Program-made: the position numbers and the translations under genes
Shown: positions 1-8,483 of the stretch, piece after piece
How the letters are laid out: each line of letters opens with the position of its first letter
Position numbering within the stretch: position 1 is the stretch's first letter
Notes under the pieces: model-generated
Told to the model about the DNA's origin: nothing
The model's input: only the letters and a program-made list of their open reading frames with translations
The model's database searches: none
Assembly: GCF_001553455.1 (NCBI RefSeq)
Contig: NZ_BBOX01000273.1
Coordinates: forward strand, 1 to 40,051
Length of the DNA: 40,051 nucleotides
Direction: 5' to 3'
Origin: Streptomyces hygroscopicus subsp. hygroscopicus
GTDB lineage: Bacteria > Actinomycetota > Actinomycetes > Streptomycetales > Streptomycetaceae

Positions 1-785
1 AGCTAGAGCCGCGGCGCAAGGAATTGCTGGACGCACCCGAGGCCGGAATGGTCTGGGAACCCGGCGAAGAGGTGTGGGAGACCAAGCTCGCCGCGCTCCG
101 GTCGTACCGGCGAGCCACCGGGCACCTCGCACCCCGGCAAGACGCGATCTGGGGCGGGGACGAGGCGATGGTGCCCATCGGGCAGCACATGGCCAACCTC
201 CGCCGCAAAGACGGTCTCGGGAAGAACCCGGAGCGGGCCACGGTGCGCGCGCAGCAGTTGACGGCGATCGACCCGGACTGGAACTGCTCGTGGCCGCTGG
301 ACTGGCAGCGGCATTACCGGATCCTTGCCGACCTCGCCGAAGACGAGCCGGATGCCCGCCTGCCCGACATCCAGCCCGGCGTGCTGTTCGAGGGCGACGA
401 CCTGGGCAAATGGCTCGCACGGATGCGAGAGGCGAGCACCTGGGCGCAGCTGTCCACCGAGCAGCAGGAGCGACTGTCCGCACTGGGCATCAAGCCCGCT
501 GAGAGGCACGTCCCGGTCCCGGCGGCCAAGGGCGCCGGGAAGACGACGGGGAAGGCGTCAGCGGCCTTCCAGCGCGGACTTGCGGCCCTTACGCAGTGGG
601 TCGAGCGAGAAGGCGCCCACCGGCCGGTGCCGCGGGGACACAGTGAGGAGATCACGGTCGACGGCGAGGCCGAGCCGATCGCGGTCCGGCTCGGCGTATG
701 GGTCTCCAACACGAAGTCGAGGCGCGACAAGCTCACCCAGGAACAACGCGCCGCGCTTGCCGAACTCGGCATCCGATGGGCATGA
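1..785 (+). CDS. Helicase-associated (HA) domain protein, C-terminal part; 5' end outside window
   Basis: The reading frame is open from the first bases and ends at TGA 783-785, so this is the 3' end of a longer gene. The visible ~260 residues hold two HA-type modules with the W...L..Y....GH...P pattern: one around GHLAPRQD, and one near the C-terminus running from FQRGLAALTQW to LGVWVSNTKSRR. Such modules normally follow a superfamily 2 DEAD/DEAH helicase core in Streptomyces plasmid and accessory proteins. The core would lie upstream of the window and cannot be seen. A close paralogue is at 13130-14368, and most residues of this fragment can be matched to it. A GC hairpin at 844-866 follows the stop. 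Function beyond nucleic-acid transactions is not inferable. Confidence 0.72.
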   Translation, partial: LEPRRKELLDAPEAGMVWEPGEEVWETKLAALRSYRRATGHLAPRQDAIWGGDEAMVPIGQHMANLRRKDGLGKNPERATVRAQQLTAIDPDWNCSWPLDWQRHYRILADLAEDEPDARLPDIQPGVLFEGDDLGKWLARMREASTWAQLSTEQQERLSALGIKPAERHVPVPAAKGAGKTTGKASAAFQRGLAALTQWVEREGAHRPVPRGHSEEITVDGEAEPIAVRLGVWVSNTKSRRDKLTQEQRAALAELGIRWA

Positions 786-843
786 CATCATCCCGGCCAG
801 TGTGCTGACCGGCTATACCAGCGCCCGCAGCGCGGGTTCAATC

Positions 844-866
844 CGGCCCGCGCCGGGGGCGGGCCG
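844..866. terminator. Hairpin between convergent genes
   Basis: A perfect 8-bp inverted repeat (844-851 with 859-866, 7-nt loop) lies between the plus-strand HA-domain gene ending at 785 and the minus-strand tnpC-like gene ending at 918. There is no T tract, which is common for Streptomyces terminators. It could serve both strands. Confidence 0.4.
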
Positions 867-917
867 AGGAAACGTCACCGGCAGGATGACAGCGGGGCAG
901 CAGGTATGACCGGTCGT

Positions 918-1478
918 TCAACGGCCCCTGTTCTCTTCTCGGATCATTCGTCGGAGGCTGGTGCGTGCTGCGCCCAGGTCGGCCTCAAGGCTCGTCACCC
1001 GGCTGCGGAGCGTGTGGTTGTCTTCGGTGACCTGCCGAAGCCTCTCTTGGAGTTGTTGGTTGTCTCCGGTGAGCTCGTCGACGCGTTCGGTCAGGTCCGC
1101 GGTGCTGAGGGCGTCGAGTTGCTGTCCGAGCTGGTGCTGGATGGCCTGCCGCATCCGGTCTCTGTCTTCCCGTAGGGTCCGGACCTCCTGCCTGGCCAGC
1201 TCGAGCTCAGTGCGCAGCGTGGCTGTGGTGTTCCGGGTGTCCGCGGGCCGGGGGTTCGTGCGCTGATGGCGTTGCTGAGCGGCCTTGATGTGCTCGCGGA
1301 TGCCTTCGGCGTAGGTGAGCCAGGTGGAGACGCCAGCTGTTCGAGCGACTGCGGCGTGAGTGATCTTCTTGCCCTGTTGTTCCAGGGCGGTGAGCGCGGT
1401 GAGGACACGCTGGCGTTTGTCGAGGCTGTCGCGGCGACGGGCCTCGGCGAGAGTGTGCGGGTTGCCGTGTGAGTTCAT
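918..1478 (-). CDS. tnpC: TnpC-like / DUF6262-type coiled-coil protein of the Tn554-type operon
   Basis: This is a 186-residue protein. The N-terminal ~80 residues contain a predicted DNA-binding helix pair (ITHAAVARTAGVSTWLTYAEG). From about residue 85 onward it is a long charged heptad-like coiled coil (LRTELELARQEVRTLREDRDR and on), ending in basic residues. It starts with ATG at 1478, overlapping the stop of the upstream recombinase (ATGA). Small coiled-coil proteins in this position, downstream of two tyrosine recombinases, are the TnpC-type accessory factors of Tn554-like elements. In Tn554, TnpC influences frequency and orientation of transposition. The role here is inferred from position and shape only. 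Confidence 0.68.
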   Translation of the reverse strand: MNSHGNPHTLAEARRRDSLDKRQRVLTALTALEQQGKKITHAAVARTAGVSTWLTYAEGIREHIKAAQQRHQRTNPRPADTRNTTATLRTELELARQEVRTLREDRDRMRQAIQHQLGQQLDALSTADLTERVDELTGDNQQLQERLRQVTEDNHTLRSRVTSLEADLGAARTSLRRMIREENRGR

Positions 1479-3985
1479 GCTGAGCCCGTGCTGGAAATGA
1501 CGGTGAGTGGCAGGAGGGAGTGTGCGTTACCGGCACGGGCTCTACGCAGGACGGTGCTGGCTTCCTCGATCTCCTGGCGTTCTGCGGCGGGGAGAGAAGC
1601 GAGGTGGCGTCGCATGCGGTCAGTGACTTGCTCGAATGCGGTGATCTGGGCCGTGAGGTTGATGATGACGAATTCGGCGGCGTCCATGGCTTGGGCTGTT
1701 TCGCGGTCGGCGCGCAGTTCGTTGAGGTGCTGCTCAATTGCCGGAAGGTAGGAGGGGTCGGGGCGGTAGAAGCCGCAGCCGGCGCACTGGAAACGGATCG
1801 GGCAGGAGCTGCCTCCGGCTTTGACGTTGCTGGGTTCGGTGCAGCCGCCGTAGGGGACGGCCACGGAACGGAGTTCGTAGGCGGTGTCAGAGCAGGGGCT
1901 GGGGCGACCGTGGTTGTCGACGACGTGGGCCGCGAGCTTGGTGACGGCGTCGCGTTTTCGCTTGAGGGAGACGGTGTAGTAGCGCTGGGTGGTGCTGACC
2001 GACTTGTGGTCCATCAGCTCGCGCAGGACGTCGAGGGGCGTGCCCGCGTCGGCATGACGCTGCGCGTAGGAATGGCGGAAGGCATAGGCGTAGATCAGGG
2101 AGCGGTCGAAAGACAGCGGATTGCCCTGCGTGTCCGTGTCGGTTCCTTCGCCGTGCAGGTGGGGGATGGAGTCGACCCAGTGGCGCAGGGTCTCGCTGAG
2201 GTAGCTGGTGTGCAGGTAGGGGCGGGTGGCGAGAGGGGTCAGGGCAGGGAAGAGGTAGTCGGCGCCAGCGTGCGGGAGACTGGGCTGGAGCTGGTCTCGG
2301 CGGGTTCGCCAGGTGCGGATGGCCTGGGCGGTGGGCGCGGTGATGGGCAGGCGCCTGCGGTGGCGGCGGGCCTTGTGGTTGTTCCAGACCAGGGATGTCT
2401 GGTCGTGGCGGATCTCCAGGCAGTCGCGAGGCAGGGAGAGGATTTCCAGGGGCCGCCGTCCGGTGTCCCTGAGCAGGATGTACAGCGTGCGGTACATCAG
2501 CTGCAGGTCTTCAGAGGCGAGGGTGCGCCGACCGCGGGCCCGCCCTCGGCCAAGGAGGTCGAGGTGAGCGTCGAGCTGGCGGATCACCGGCTCGGGGATC
2601 GCCTTGCCGATCTCGTCCTCGTTGGCTTCCTCCTGCGGGATCCGGTGGGCAGCGGGGTCGCGGACGAAGGCAGCGGAAAGCTTGTTCGCCACTCCGGAAC
2701 GGCGGCCGTAGTCGATCAGGGCGAAGAAGTGGCTCGCGATGGACATCCGGTAGTTCCAGCCGGCGGGCTCGCCGTCCAGCTTGAGCGCGGTGCGAAACGC
2801 CTCCACCACGGCGGTGACGTCGTCATAGCGCAGCCGCGCGGGGTCGTCGGTTCCGGGGCGGAGCGCGAGGGCCCGTGAGGCGAGCTCGACACCGCGCAGA
2901 GTGCGGCCGAACTCGTCCGCGCCGGGGCGCTGCTGGATCGTCCAGGTCCGCAGCAGATCGCGCAGCCACCGCTGCTTGATCGTGCGCAGATCAACGGTCT
3001 TGGGGGTCCTGATGCCCACCGGGGTGCGGGACCGCTGGCCCAGCGCACGCAAATCCAGGACGTCGTCCTTCGCTGGCGCTGTTCCGATGTGCTCTGCGTG
3101 AGCGGCCCGCACCGCGGTACGGACACGGCCGAGCATCCGCAGCACATCGCTGGTGGAACGCGGGCACATGTGCTGATCCGTGATGTCGCTGATGAGCGTG
3201 GTGACGCCGTTCAGATCACGCACCATACGGCGAACGTGCGGAGGGTTGAAGATACGTAGCCACGGGTCCGCCTGCTGCAGGCCGTAAAGAACCTCGTAGC
3301 GCAGCAGCTCGGGCAGGGGAAGAAGGCTGAACTGGTGCGGGGCGAGATACGGGGGCTGCTGCGCCGCCCACGGCGCCAAGGCGGTGTCCGGATGAGTGCG
3401 GCGATGCTCACGGAAGCACCGCGCGTGGTGCCGGCACAGGCCACGGACCTGCACGCTCGGCAGCGGACAGGCCGGAACCGGGCAGGCGGGGGTATCGGCG
3501 TAGGGGACGGCGGTGTCCTCCCACTGGCCGGCGAGCTTGCGGGTGGTGTGGGTCTTCCACTGGGTGTAGTGCATGACGCACAGCCCCTTGCAGTGGCGGG
3601 GCCGGACACAGCGCTGCCCGCCTTTCGTGAAGCGGCACTGCTCCGGAACACCGCCGAAGGCAACCCGGTTGCGCACCGGCACGAAGGTCCGCGCGAACTC
3701 TGCCGCGGGCAGCGGCGACCTCTTCTGCTCCTCCTTACAGAAAGGGCAGAAGGCATTGGCCGGTGAGACCACCGTGTCGCACGCCACTGTGCGGCACAGC
3801 GACACCGAGCTGCGTGGCTCCTGCACGCTCCCGGTGAACAGCCAGCAGTCTGGCCGCCACTCACTCGGCCGCCAAGCGGGATCGAGATGGCCTTGCAGCC
3901 ACGCCGCCCATCCCCCGTTGTTGAGATCCCCGGCATTTTCGGTCCGCGGTGCGGGCAGTCGCGAGAGTGCGGACGAGATGCTCAT
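1475..3985 (-). CDS. tnpB: TnpB-like tyrosine recombinase (site-specific integrase)
   Basis: This is an 836-residue protein starting at ATG 3985, inside the stop of the upstream recombinase (ATGA). The catalytic half carries the tyrosine-recombinase set: Arg in DTGRRPLEILSLPRD, H-x-x-R in AFRHSYAQRH, the second His in LMDHKSVSTTQRYY, and the nucleophilic Tyr in the same segment. Before it lie several cysteine clusters (CDTVV...CPFC, and CVRPRHCKGLC with a following MHY) that look like zinc knuckles. A further C..C segment (FQCAGCGFYRPDPSYL) follows the Tyr, as in TnpB-type recombinases. It is larger than Tn554 TnpB (about 630 residues), mainly from the zinc-rich N-terminus. It probably works with TnpA and TnpC in excision and integration. 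Confidence 0.82.
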   Translation of the reverse strand: MSISSALSRLPAPRTENAGDLNNGGWAAWLQGHLDPAWRPSEWRPDCWLFTGSVQEPRSSVSLCRTVACDTVVSPANAFCPFCKEEQKRSPLPAAEFARTFVPVRNRVAFGGVPEQCRFTKGGQRCVRPRHCKGLCVMHYTQWKTHTTRKLAGQWEDTAVPYADTPACPVPACPLPSVQVRGLCRHHARCFREHRRTHPDTALAPWAAQQPPYLAPHQFSLLPLPELLRYEVLYGLQQADPWLRIFNPPHVRRMVRDLNGVTTLISDITDQHMCPRSTSDVLRMLGRVRTAVRAAHAEHIGTAPAKDDVLDLRALGQRSRTPVGIRTPKTVDLRTIKQRWLRDLLRTWTIQQRPGADEFGRTLRGVELASRALALRPGTDDPARLRYDDVTAVVEAFRTALKLDGEPAGWNYRMSIASHFFALIDYGRRSGVANKLSAAFVRDPAAHRIPQEEANEDEIGKAIPEPVIRQLDAHLDLLGRGRARGRRTLASEDLQLMYRTLYILLRDTGRRPLEILSLPRDCLEIRHDQTSLVWNNHKARRHRRRLPITAPTAQAIRTWRTRRDQLQPSLPHAGADYLFPALTPLATRPYLHTSYLSETLRHWVDSIPHLHGEGTDTDTQGNPLSFDRSLIYAYAFRHSYAQRHADAGTPLDVLRELMDHKSVSTTQRYYTVSLKRKRDAVTKLAAHVVDNHGRPSPCSDTAYELRSVAVPYGGCTEPSNVKAGGSSCPIRFQCAGCGFYRPDPSYLPAIEQHLNELRADRETAQAMDAAEFVIINLTAQITAFEQVTDRMRRHLASLPAAERQEIEEASTVLRRARAGNAHSLLPLTVISSTGSA

Positions 3986-5139
3986 GGACGCTCCGTCAGG
4001 GAACCGACGCGCTCGACCGCTGCACGTGCTTCGGCGTCGTCGACGTGCCGGTAGCGCTCCATCGACAACGGGGAGACGTGGCCCAGCAGCCGCTGCACCA
4101 CATCGCGGTCCACGCCGTCGCGCAGCCAGCGGGTCGCCGCCGAGTGCCGCAGCATGTGCGGACGGCACGCATACCCCACGGTGCGGGCCAGCCGGTCGAA
4201 CATCTCCTTGGCGTTCGGATACGACATCGCCCGGCCCAGCGGCGCACGGAACAGATTCACAAACACCATCTCCGACTCCGCCGCCTCAGCTATGTGGTCG
4301 CGTTCGTACTGGTAATCGGTGTAAAGCGCGACCAAGTCGGCCGTGACCGGCACAAAGCGGTGATGCCGGGACTTCGCAAGAGCCCGGTTGGGATTGTCCA
4401 TGCGGCGGCGGACATGCACGTGAGGGCCCTCGACACCGCAGCCCACAACGCGGGACGAGGCCAGCAGGTGCATATCGCCGCGGCGCAGGCCCAGCGCCTC
4501 ACCGATCCGCATCCCGGTACAGGCCAGCAACGCGATCAGGAAACGGTCCCGGGCACTCGGAGCCACAGCGATCAGGTCGCGGATCTGCTCGTCACTGAGG
4601 TCCTCATAGCCAGGCTCGGTGACCTTGAAGCGGAACGCGGCGGCCTCGACCTGGTGCTGCTGTCCCGACTCCCCGCTGTCAAAGCCGGGCGGAGTGAAGC
4701 GCAGGAGCTTCGGCTGCGACAGCAACGCCGTCGTGGTGGTCGGCACCCAGCCGTGCGCGGCACCGAACCGCAGGAACTCCCCCACCACCGTCATGATCAC
4801 GTTCGCCGTCCCCCGCGACCGGTAGCGGACAGGCCCGGGCCGCACCTGGCCGGCACGGGGCGGGACAGGCATCTCGACCAGCCACCGCTGCAGCCCAGCC
4901 AGATCCAGGAAGCCGGGAGTCCGCCAGTCCATCCGCCGCATCCGGCAGTAGCTCAAGTACAGAGCGACCCGCCCCGCATACGCGCGCTCGGTGTTCGGCG
5001 AACACCCCCGCGCCCGCAACGACGCCAGGAACGCCACCGCCTCCGCCTGCAGATCAAACGAACGGGCATCGACCACCACCCACCGCACCACACCCGTCAC
5101 CGGAGAAACAGCACGCTCCGCCACAAACTCGGCATCCAC
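3982..5139 (-). CDS. tnpA: TnpA-like tyrosine recombinase (site-specific integrase)
   Basis: The frame is open back to 5364, but the N-terminal ~75 residues of that version are cysteine- and valine-rich and unlike a recombinase. GTG at 5139 gives 385 residues, close to Tn554 TnpA, and is preferred although no clear ribosome binding site precedes it. An N-terminal SAM-like core-binding domain (AVAFLASLRARGCSPNTERAY) is followed by the catalytic domain: Arg in TGMRIGEALGLRRGD, a lysine in the KSRHHRFVPV hairpin, H-x-x-R in PHMLRHSAATRW, and LLGH...SMERYRH with the Tyr nucleophile. All catalytic residues are present, so the enzyme should be active. It is the first gene of the three-gene operon. 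Confidence 0.8.
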   Translation of the reverse strand: MDAEFVAERAVSPVTGVVRWVVVDARSFDLQAEAVAFLASLRARGCSPNTERAYAGRVALYLSYCRMRRMDWRTPGFLDLAGLQRWLVEMPVPPRAGQVRPGPVRYRSRGTANVIMTVVGEFLRFGAAHGWVPTTTTALLSQPKLLRFTPPGFDSGESGQQHQVEAAAFRFKVTEPGYEDLSDEQIRDLIAVAPSARDRFLIALLACTGMRIGEALGLRRGDMHLLASSRVVGCGVEGPHVHVRRRMDNPNRALAKSRHHRFVPVTADLVALYTDYQYERDHIAEAAESEMVFVNLFRAPLGRAMSYPNAKEMFDRLARTVGYACRPHMLRHSAATRWLRDGVDRDVVQRLLGHVSPLSMERYRHVDDAEARAAVERVGSLTERP

Positions 5140-5309
5140 GTAACAAACACAACCACCACCAACACCGGGGCGTATCGCACTCAGGCCAGCGCCATCACCG
5201 CAGGCGACAACCAGAACAAACATCCCCCACACCGCCACCACCGGCAGATAATCCCTGTCCTGTAGTCGACGCCCTGACACTGGCCGGGCCCCAGCGCCGA
5301 GCAGTAACA

Positions 5310-5330
5310 GCGCCCGCCACGGGCGGGCGC
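5310..5330. terminator. Hairpin downstream of the small membrane protein gene
   Basis: A perfect 9-bp stem (5310-5318 with 5322-5330) with a 3-nt loop lies 42 bases beyond the stop of the minus-strand gene 5372-5581 and upstream of the tnpA-like gene. It probably separates the two transcription units. Confidence 0.45.
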
Positions 5331-5371
5331 CGTGCTCTCGCCTGCAGGTAGGAGGACAAAGCATCCTCGGT

Positions 5372-5581
5372 TCACAGCACCGCGAGGACGAAGGTCAGCA
5401 GCGCCAGGGACAGGGTGGCACTGCCCGCAAAGGCCACGGCACCGCGCAGCAGAGCGGTGGCATAGGTGGCTCCGTCGATACGAGCGAGCAGACCGGCCGC
5501 TGCTCCTACGAGCATGCAGAAGAGCGCGACGACCGCGAGGAGCAGGACCAGGAGCATCAGCTGAATGGATGAGGTGTTCAT
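5372..5581 (-). CDS. Small two-helix membrane protein
   Basis: This is a 69-residue protein starting at ATG 5581 (MNTSSIQLMLL). Two hydrophobic segments, about residues 7-32 and 40-67, are separated by a short polar loop with ARIDGATYATALLRG, consistent with a hairpin in the membrane. Proteins of this size and pattern are frequent in Streptomyces accessory regions and have no known function. The frame is open further upstream to 5719, but that extension is basic and low in hydrophobicity and overlaps the divergent gene at 5705. The methionine start before the first membrane segment is therefore preferred. Confidence 0.6.
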   Translation of the reverse strand: MNTSSIQLMLLVLLLAVVALFCMLVGAAAGLLARIDGATYATALLRGAVAFAGSATLSLALLTFVLAVL

Positions 5582-5704
5582 GCCTTCTTCCCAGGACATC
5601 CGACGACGGGGACTTCGGCGAATTTCGCGGTTCTGGTGTTCACCGGGGTTCAGGGCGAACAAAGATGAACGAAGACGGTCGCTTGAGAGACGGAGAAGCA
5701 GGAC

Positions 5705-8278
5705 ATGGGGGACGTGCACGAGGATCCCTTGGCGGAACTCGCGCTACGGCTGCGCACCCTCAGGGCGCAGCGGGGTCTGCAGATGGGTGGGTTGCAGCAG
5801 CGGACCGGGCTGGGGCGCACAACGGTCAGCCAGGCGCTGAACGGCCAAGTGGTGCCCTCCGAGACCACGCTGGTGGCCCTGGCGAAAGCCTTGGGGGCGG
5901 ATGTGGGCCCGATGCTGGCCCTGCGCGAAGCCGCGGTGCGCATACCGCCAGTCCAGGACTTCGTAGGAGAAGCCGTGCGCGGTCGGCCGATCAGCGACTG
6001 GGACCCCCTCGACCTGGAAGTCCATCCTGCCGCGCCCGCGCCGTCCGTGGCTCCGGCGAGGGCATACAGCCCATCCGGTCTACCCGGCTATGTACACCGA
6101 CCGCACGATGAGGACCTGGCCAGGTGCGTAGCCGCAGCCGCCAATGGGGCCAGCCAAATGGCGGTTCTGATCGGCTCGTCGTCGACGGGCAAAACGCGTG
6201 CTTGCTGGGAAGCGATCCAGCCGCTGGCAGCTGCCGGGTGGTGGTTGTGGCGTCCTTTCGATCTCACCCGGCTCGAGGCCGCTCTGGCCGAAATTGATCA
6301 GCTTGGTCCTAGGACTGTGGTGTGGCTGAACGAGGCCCAGCACTACCTAGGTGCAGGTCATGGATTCGGCGAACGCCTGTCTGCAGCACTTGCCACCCTC
6401 GTGTCTGACCCGAGTCGAGGACCGGTCCTGATTCTTGGCACCTTGTGGCCCGAACACGCCAATAGGTATATGGCCGTCCCGCACCCAGGACAGGCGGACC
6501 CGCACGCCCAGGTGAGGGCCCTGATCGCCAATCGCCGGATCAACGTCCCCGACAAGTTCGACGCGGCCGCCATTGCCGCAGCACAGGCTCTGGCTGATGC
6601 TGGCGACCAACAGCTCGCAGCCGCTCTTGAGCGCACCCCGGACGGGAACCTGGCACAAGATCTGGCGGGAGGACCTGAACTCCTGCATCGCTACCACACT
6701 GCACAGCCTGCGGCCCGGGCGGTGCTGCAGGCTGCCATGGACGCCCGCCGGCTTGGCGCCGGCGTCCGTCTCCCGCTCGCGTTCCTGGAGGGGGCAGCCG
6801 AGGACTATCTCACTGACATCGAATATGACGCGCTGCCCGATGACTGGTTCGAAGAAGCGCTCGCTGACCTCGCCCGTCCTGTCCACGGAAATCTCGCCCC
6901 ACTGCGCCGGATCCGCACCCGAAACCCACGTCAGGCCCCGGGTGTAACGTCCCCGGTTTCCGCGAACCAGAAGCGCGGTCCGGTGTACCGGCTAGCGGAC
7001 TATCTTGAACAATACGGCCGCCATGAACGTACGTTGCTGTGCCCCCCAGCTTCCTTCTGGCACTCCGCTCACGACCACATCACGGACTCCGATGACCTTG
7101 CGCAGATCGCGCAGGAGGCGCTGCATCGCTACCGGCTCTACTGGGCCTTCTATCTTCACCGTGCCTCCGGCGTCTGTGGGCCCACCGGCGGCGGCACCCA
7201 GACATGTGTTGTACGAATGCGTCAAACCGCTGGAGATGCCGCAGGAGTTGATGCACTTGTTCGCCACGAAGCCGACGCCGGCAGCATCTGGGCGCTGCTG
7301 TGGCTCGCGGCGTGTCAAGAGAACGCTGGCGAGCGAGAAAGGGCTGAACACTATCTGAAGAAGGCGGCAGATGCTGGCCACGTCGGCGCTCTCGTGCGAC
7401 TCCTTGCGTTGCGCAGAGACGCCAGAGATACGCAGGACGCCGAAAACCTCGCCCGTCGGGTAGTCGATGCCACCGGCTCACCTCAGGACCTCCTTCCCAG
7501 CATGTTTCTGCGCACAAAGGGGGATGAACTCAAAACGCTCAAGTGCAGCAAAAGGCTGGCTCCTTACATGGGCTACATCTGGGCCGCACCACAACGGCGG
7601 GTGACGACGCAGTCTGCCGAAGATGGGACGCCTACCGAAATTCGCATGGAATTTACCGTAGATGGCGCTCCACTAATGACTGCTCGAAACCCGTGGTTCG
7701 ATGAGGACCCAGAAGAAGCCGAACACCATGCGCGTCAGGCCGTAGAAGTCTCGGGAGACAGTGACGCTTCGATATTTCTCGCGCACTTGCGTGCGAAGTC
7801 CGGAGACCTGCCTGAAGCGGAAGTTTTTGCTCGACGAGCCGCCGAACTCGGCGAACCTGACACCTTGGTCGACCTCGCCCTCTGGTATAGCAAGGGCGGC
7901 GAATACGAGAAATCCAAGGAACTCCTCCGGGACGCCATCAGTGCAGGCGCCAGCGACGCCCTTGTGGAGTTGGCCGACGTACTGCGCCAGACAGGGGAAG
8001 AAGACTCAATAGAGGATCTCGTACAGCAAATTACGCACCTCGGAAACGCCAGCTCCTACATACTGCTCGCCCACTTGCGATACCGCGCTGGAGAAGTTGA
8101 AAAGGCTCAATCTCTTACTCGGCAAGCCGCTGACGCCGGCGTCTTCCCCGACACCTTCTTCTCTGATGGCGTGGAACCATGGCTGCGCGAGGGCGCAGAG
8201 CCATGGCTCGTCGACAACATGACCGCGTGGTGGCCGTATGGACTCGATCCAGATGGGACACCAACGAAGCCCTGGTGA
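5705..8278 (+). CDS. HTH / P-loop NTPase / TPR-repeat protein (STAND-like)
   Basis: This is an 857-residue protein with a good ribosome binding site (GGAGAAG) before ATG 5705. Residues ~8-75 form an XRE-type helix-turn-helix (QQRTGLGRTTVSQALNG). Residues 157-164 are a P-loop (GSSSTGKT) and VVWLNEAQ near 205-212 looks like Walker B. After a helical middle, residues ~520-840 are tandem Sel1/TPR-like helix pairs (AEHYLKKAADAGHVGALV; AEVFARRAAELGEPDTLV). The layout, DNA-binding sensor plus NTPase plus TPR scaffold, resembles STAND regulators and several proposed defence proteins common in Streptomyces mobile regions. It converges on the nuclease-STAND gene at 8484-12905. Whether it regulates transcription or acts in defence cannot be told from sequence. 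Confidence 0.72.
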   Translation: MGDVHEDPLAELALRLRTLRAQRGLQMGGLQQRTGLGRTTVSQALNGQVVPSETTLVALAKALGADVGPMLALREAAVRIPPVQDFVGEAVRGRPISDWDPLDLEVHPAAPAPSVAPARAYSPSGLPGYVHRPHDEDLARCVAAAANGASQMAVLIGSSSTGKTRACWEAIQPLAAAGWWLWRPFDLTRLEAALAEIDQLGPRTVVWLNEAQHYLGAGHGFGERLSAALATLVSDPSRGPVLILGTLWPEHANRYMAVPHPGQADPHAQVRALIANRRINVPDKFDAAAIAAAQALADAGDQQLAAALERTPDGNLAQDLAGGPELLHRYHTAQPAARAVLQAAMDARRLGAGVRLPLAFLEGAAEDYLTDIEYDALPDDWFEEALADLARPVHGNLAPLRRIRTRNPRQAPGVTSPVSANQKRGPVYRLADYLEQYGRHERTLLCPPASFWHSAHDHITDSDDLAQIAQEALHRYRLYWAFYLHRASGVCGPTGGGTQTCVVRMRQTAGDAAGVDALVRHEADAGSIWALLWLAACQENAGERERAEHYLKKAADAGHVGALVRLLALRRDARDTQDAENLARRVVDATGSPQDLLPSMFLRTKGDELKTLKCSKRLAPYMGYIWAAPQRRVTTQSAEDGTPTEIRMEFTVDGAPLMTARNPWFDEDPEEAEHHARQAVEVSGDSDASIFLAHLRAKSGDLPEAEVFARRAAELGEPDTLVDLALWYSKGGEYEKSKELLRDAISAGASDALVELADVLRQTGEEDSIEDLVQQITHLGNASSYILLAHLRYRAGEVEKAQSLTRQAADAGVFPDTFFSDGVEPWLREGAEPWLVDNMTAWWPYGLDPDGTPTKPW

Positions 8279-8483
8279 GCAAACGCGGCCGGTGAGACAG
8301 GAGTACCACTACTCGCAAAGCCACTGGCTCGTGACGAACGGAGGCCCGTCGAACTGGCTTCCCGAGTCGCGCTCTCTGTCAGGTGCCCGCCTCCCAGCAA
8401 CCAGAACACTCGTCGCTCACTCAGTCCACCTCCAGATAACGCTCGGCCGAGTCAGAGGTAGGGGCGCGCATGGGTCAGCTGGG

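Larger units (their letters stand above)
918..5139 (-). mobile_element. Tn554-family transposition module (tnpA-tnpB-tnpC-like)
   Basis: Three minus-strand genes are arranged as in Tn554: a tyrosine recombinase of about 385 residues, a second larger tyrosine recombinase with a C-terminal zinc-binding segment, and a short coiled-coil protein. Both junctions are ATGA overlaps (3982-3985 and 1475-1478), so the three are translationally coupled. Tn554 elements insert site-specifically and make no target duplication, so the ends cannot be read from one copy. The given limits are those of the genes, not of the element. Confidence 0.7.

Noticed and set aside
1520..2878. 452-residue plus-strand frame
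   Set aside because: Antisense shadow of the tnpB-like recombinase, Gly/Val-rich without motifs.
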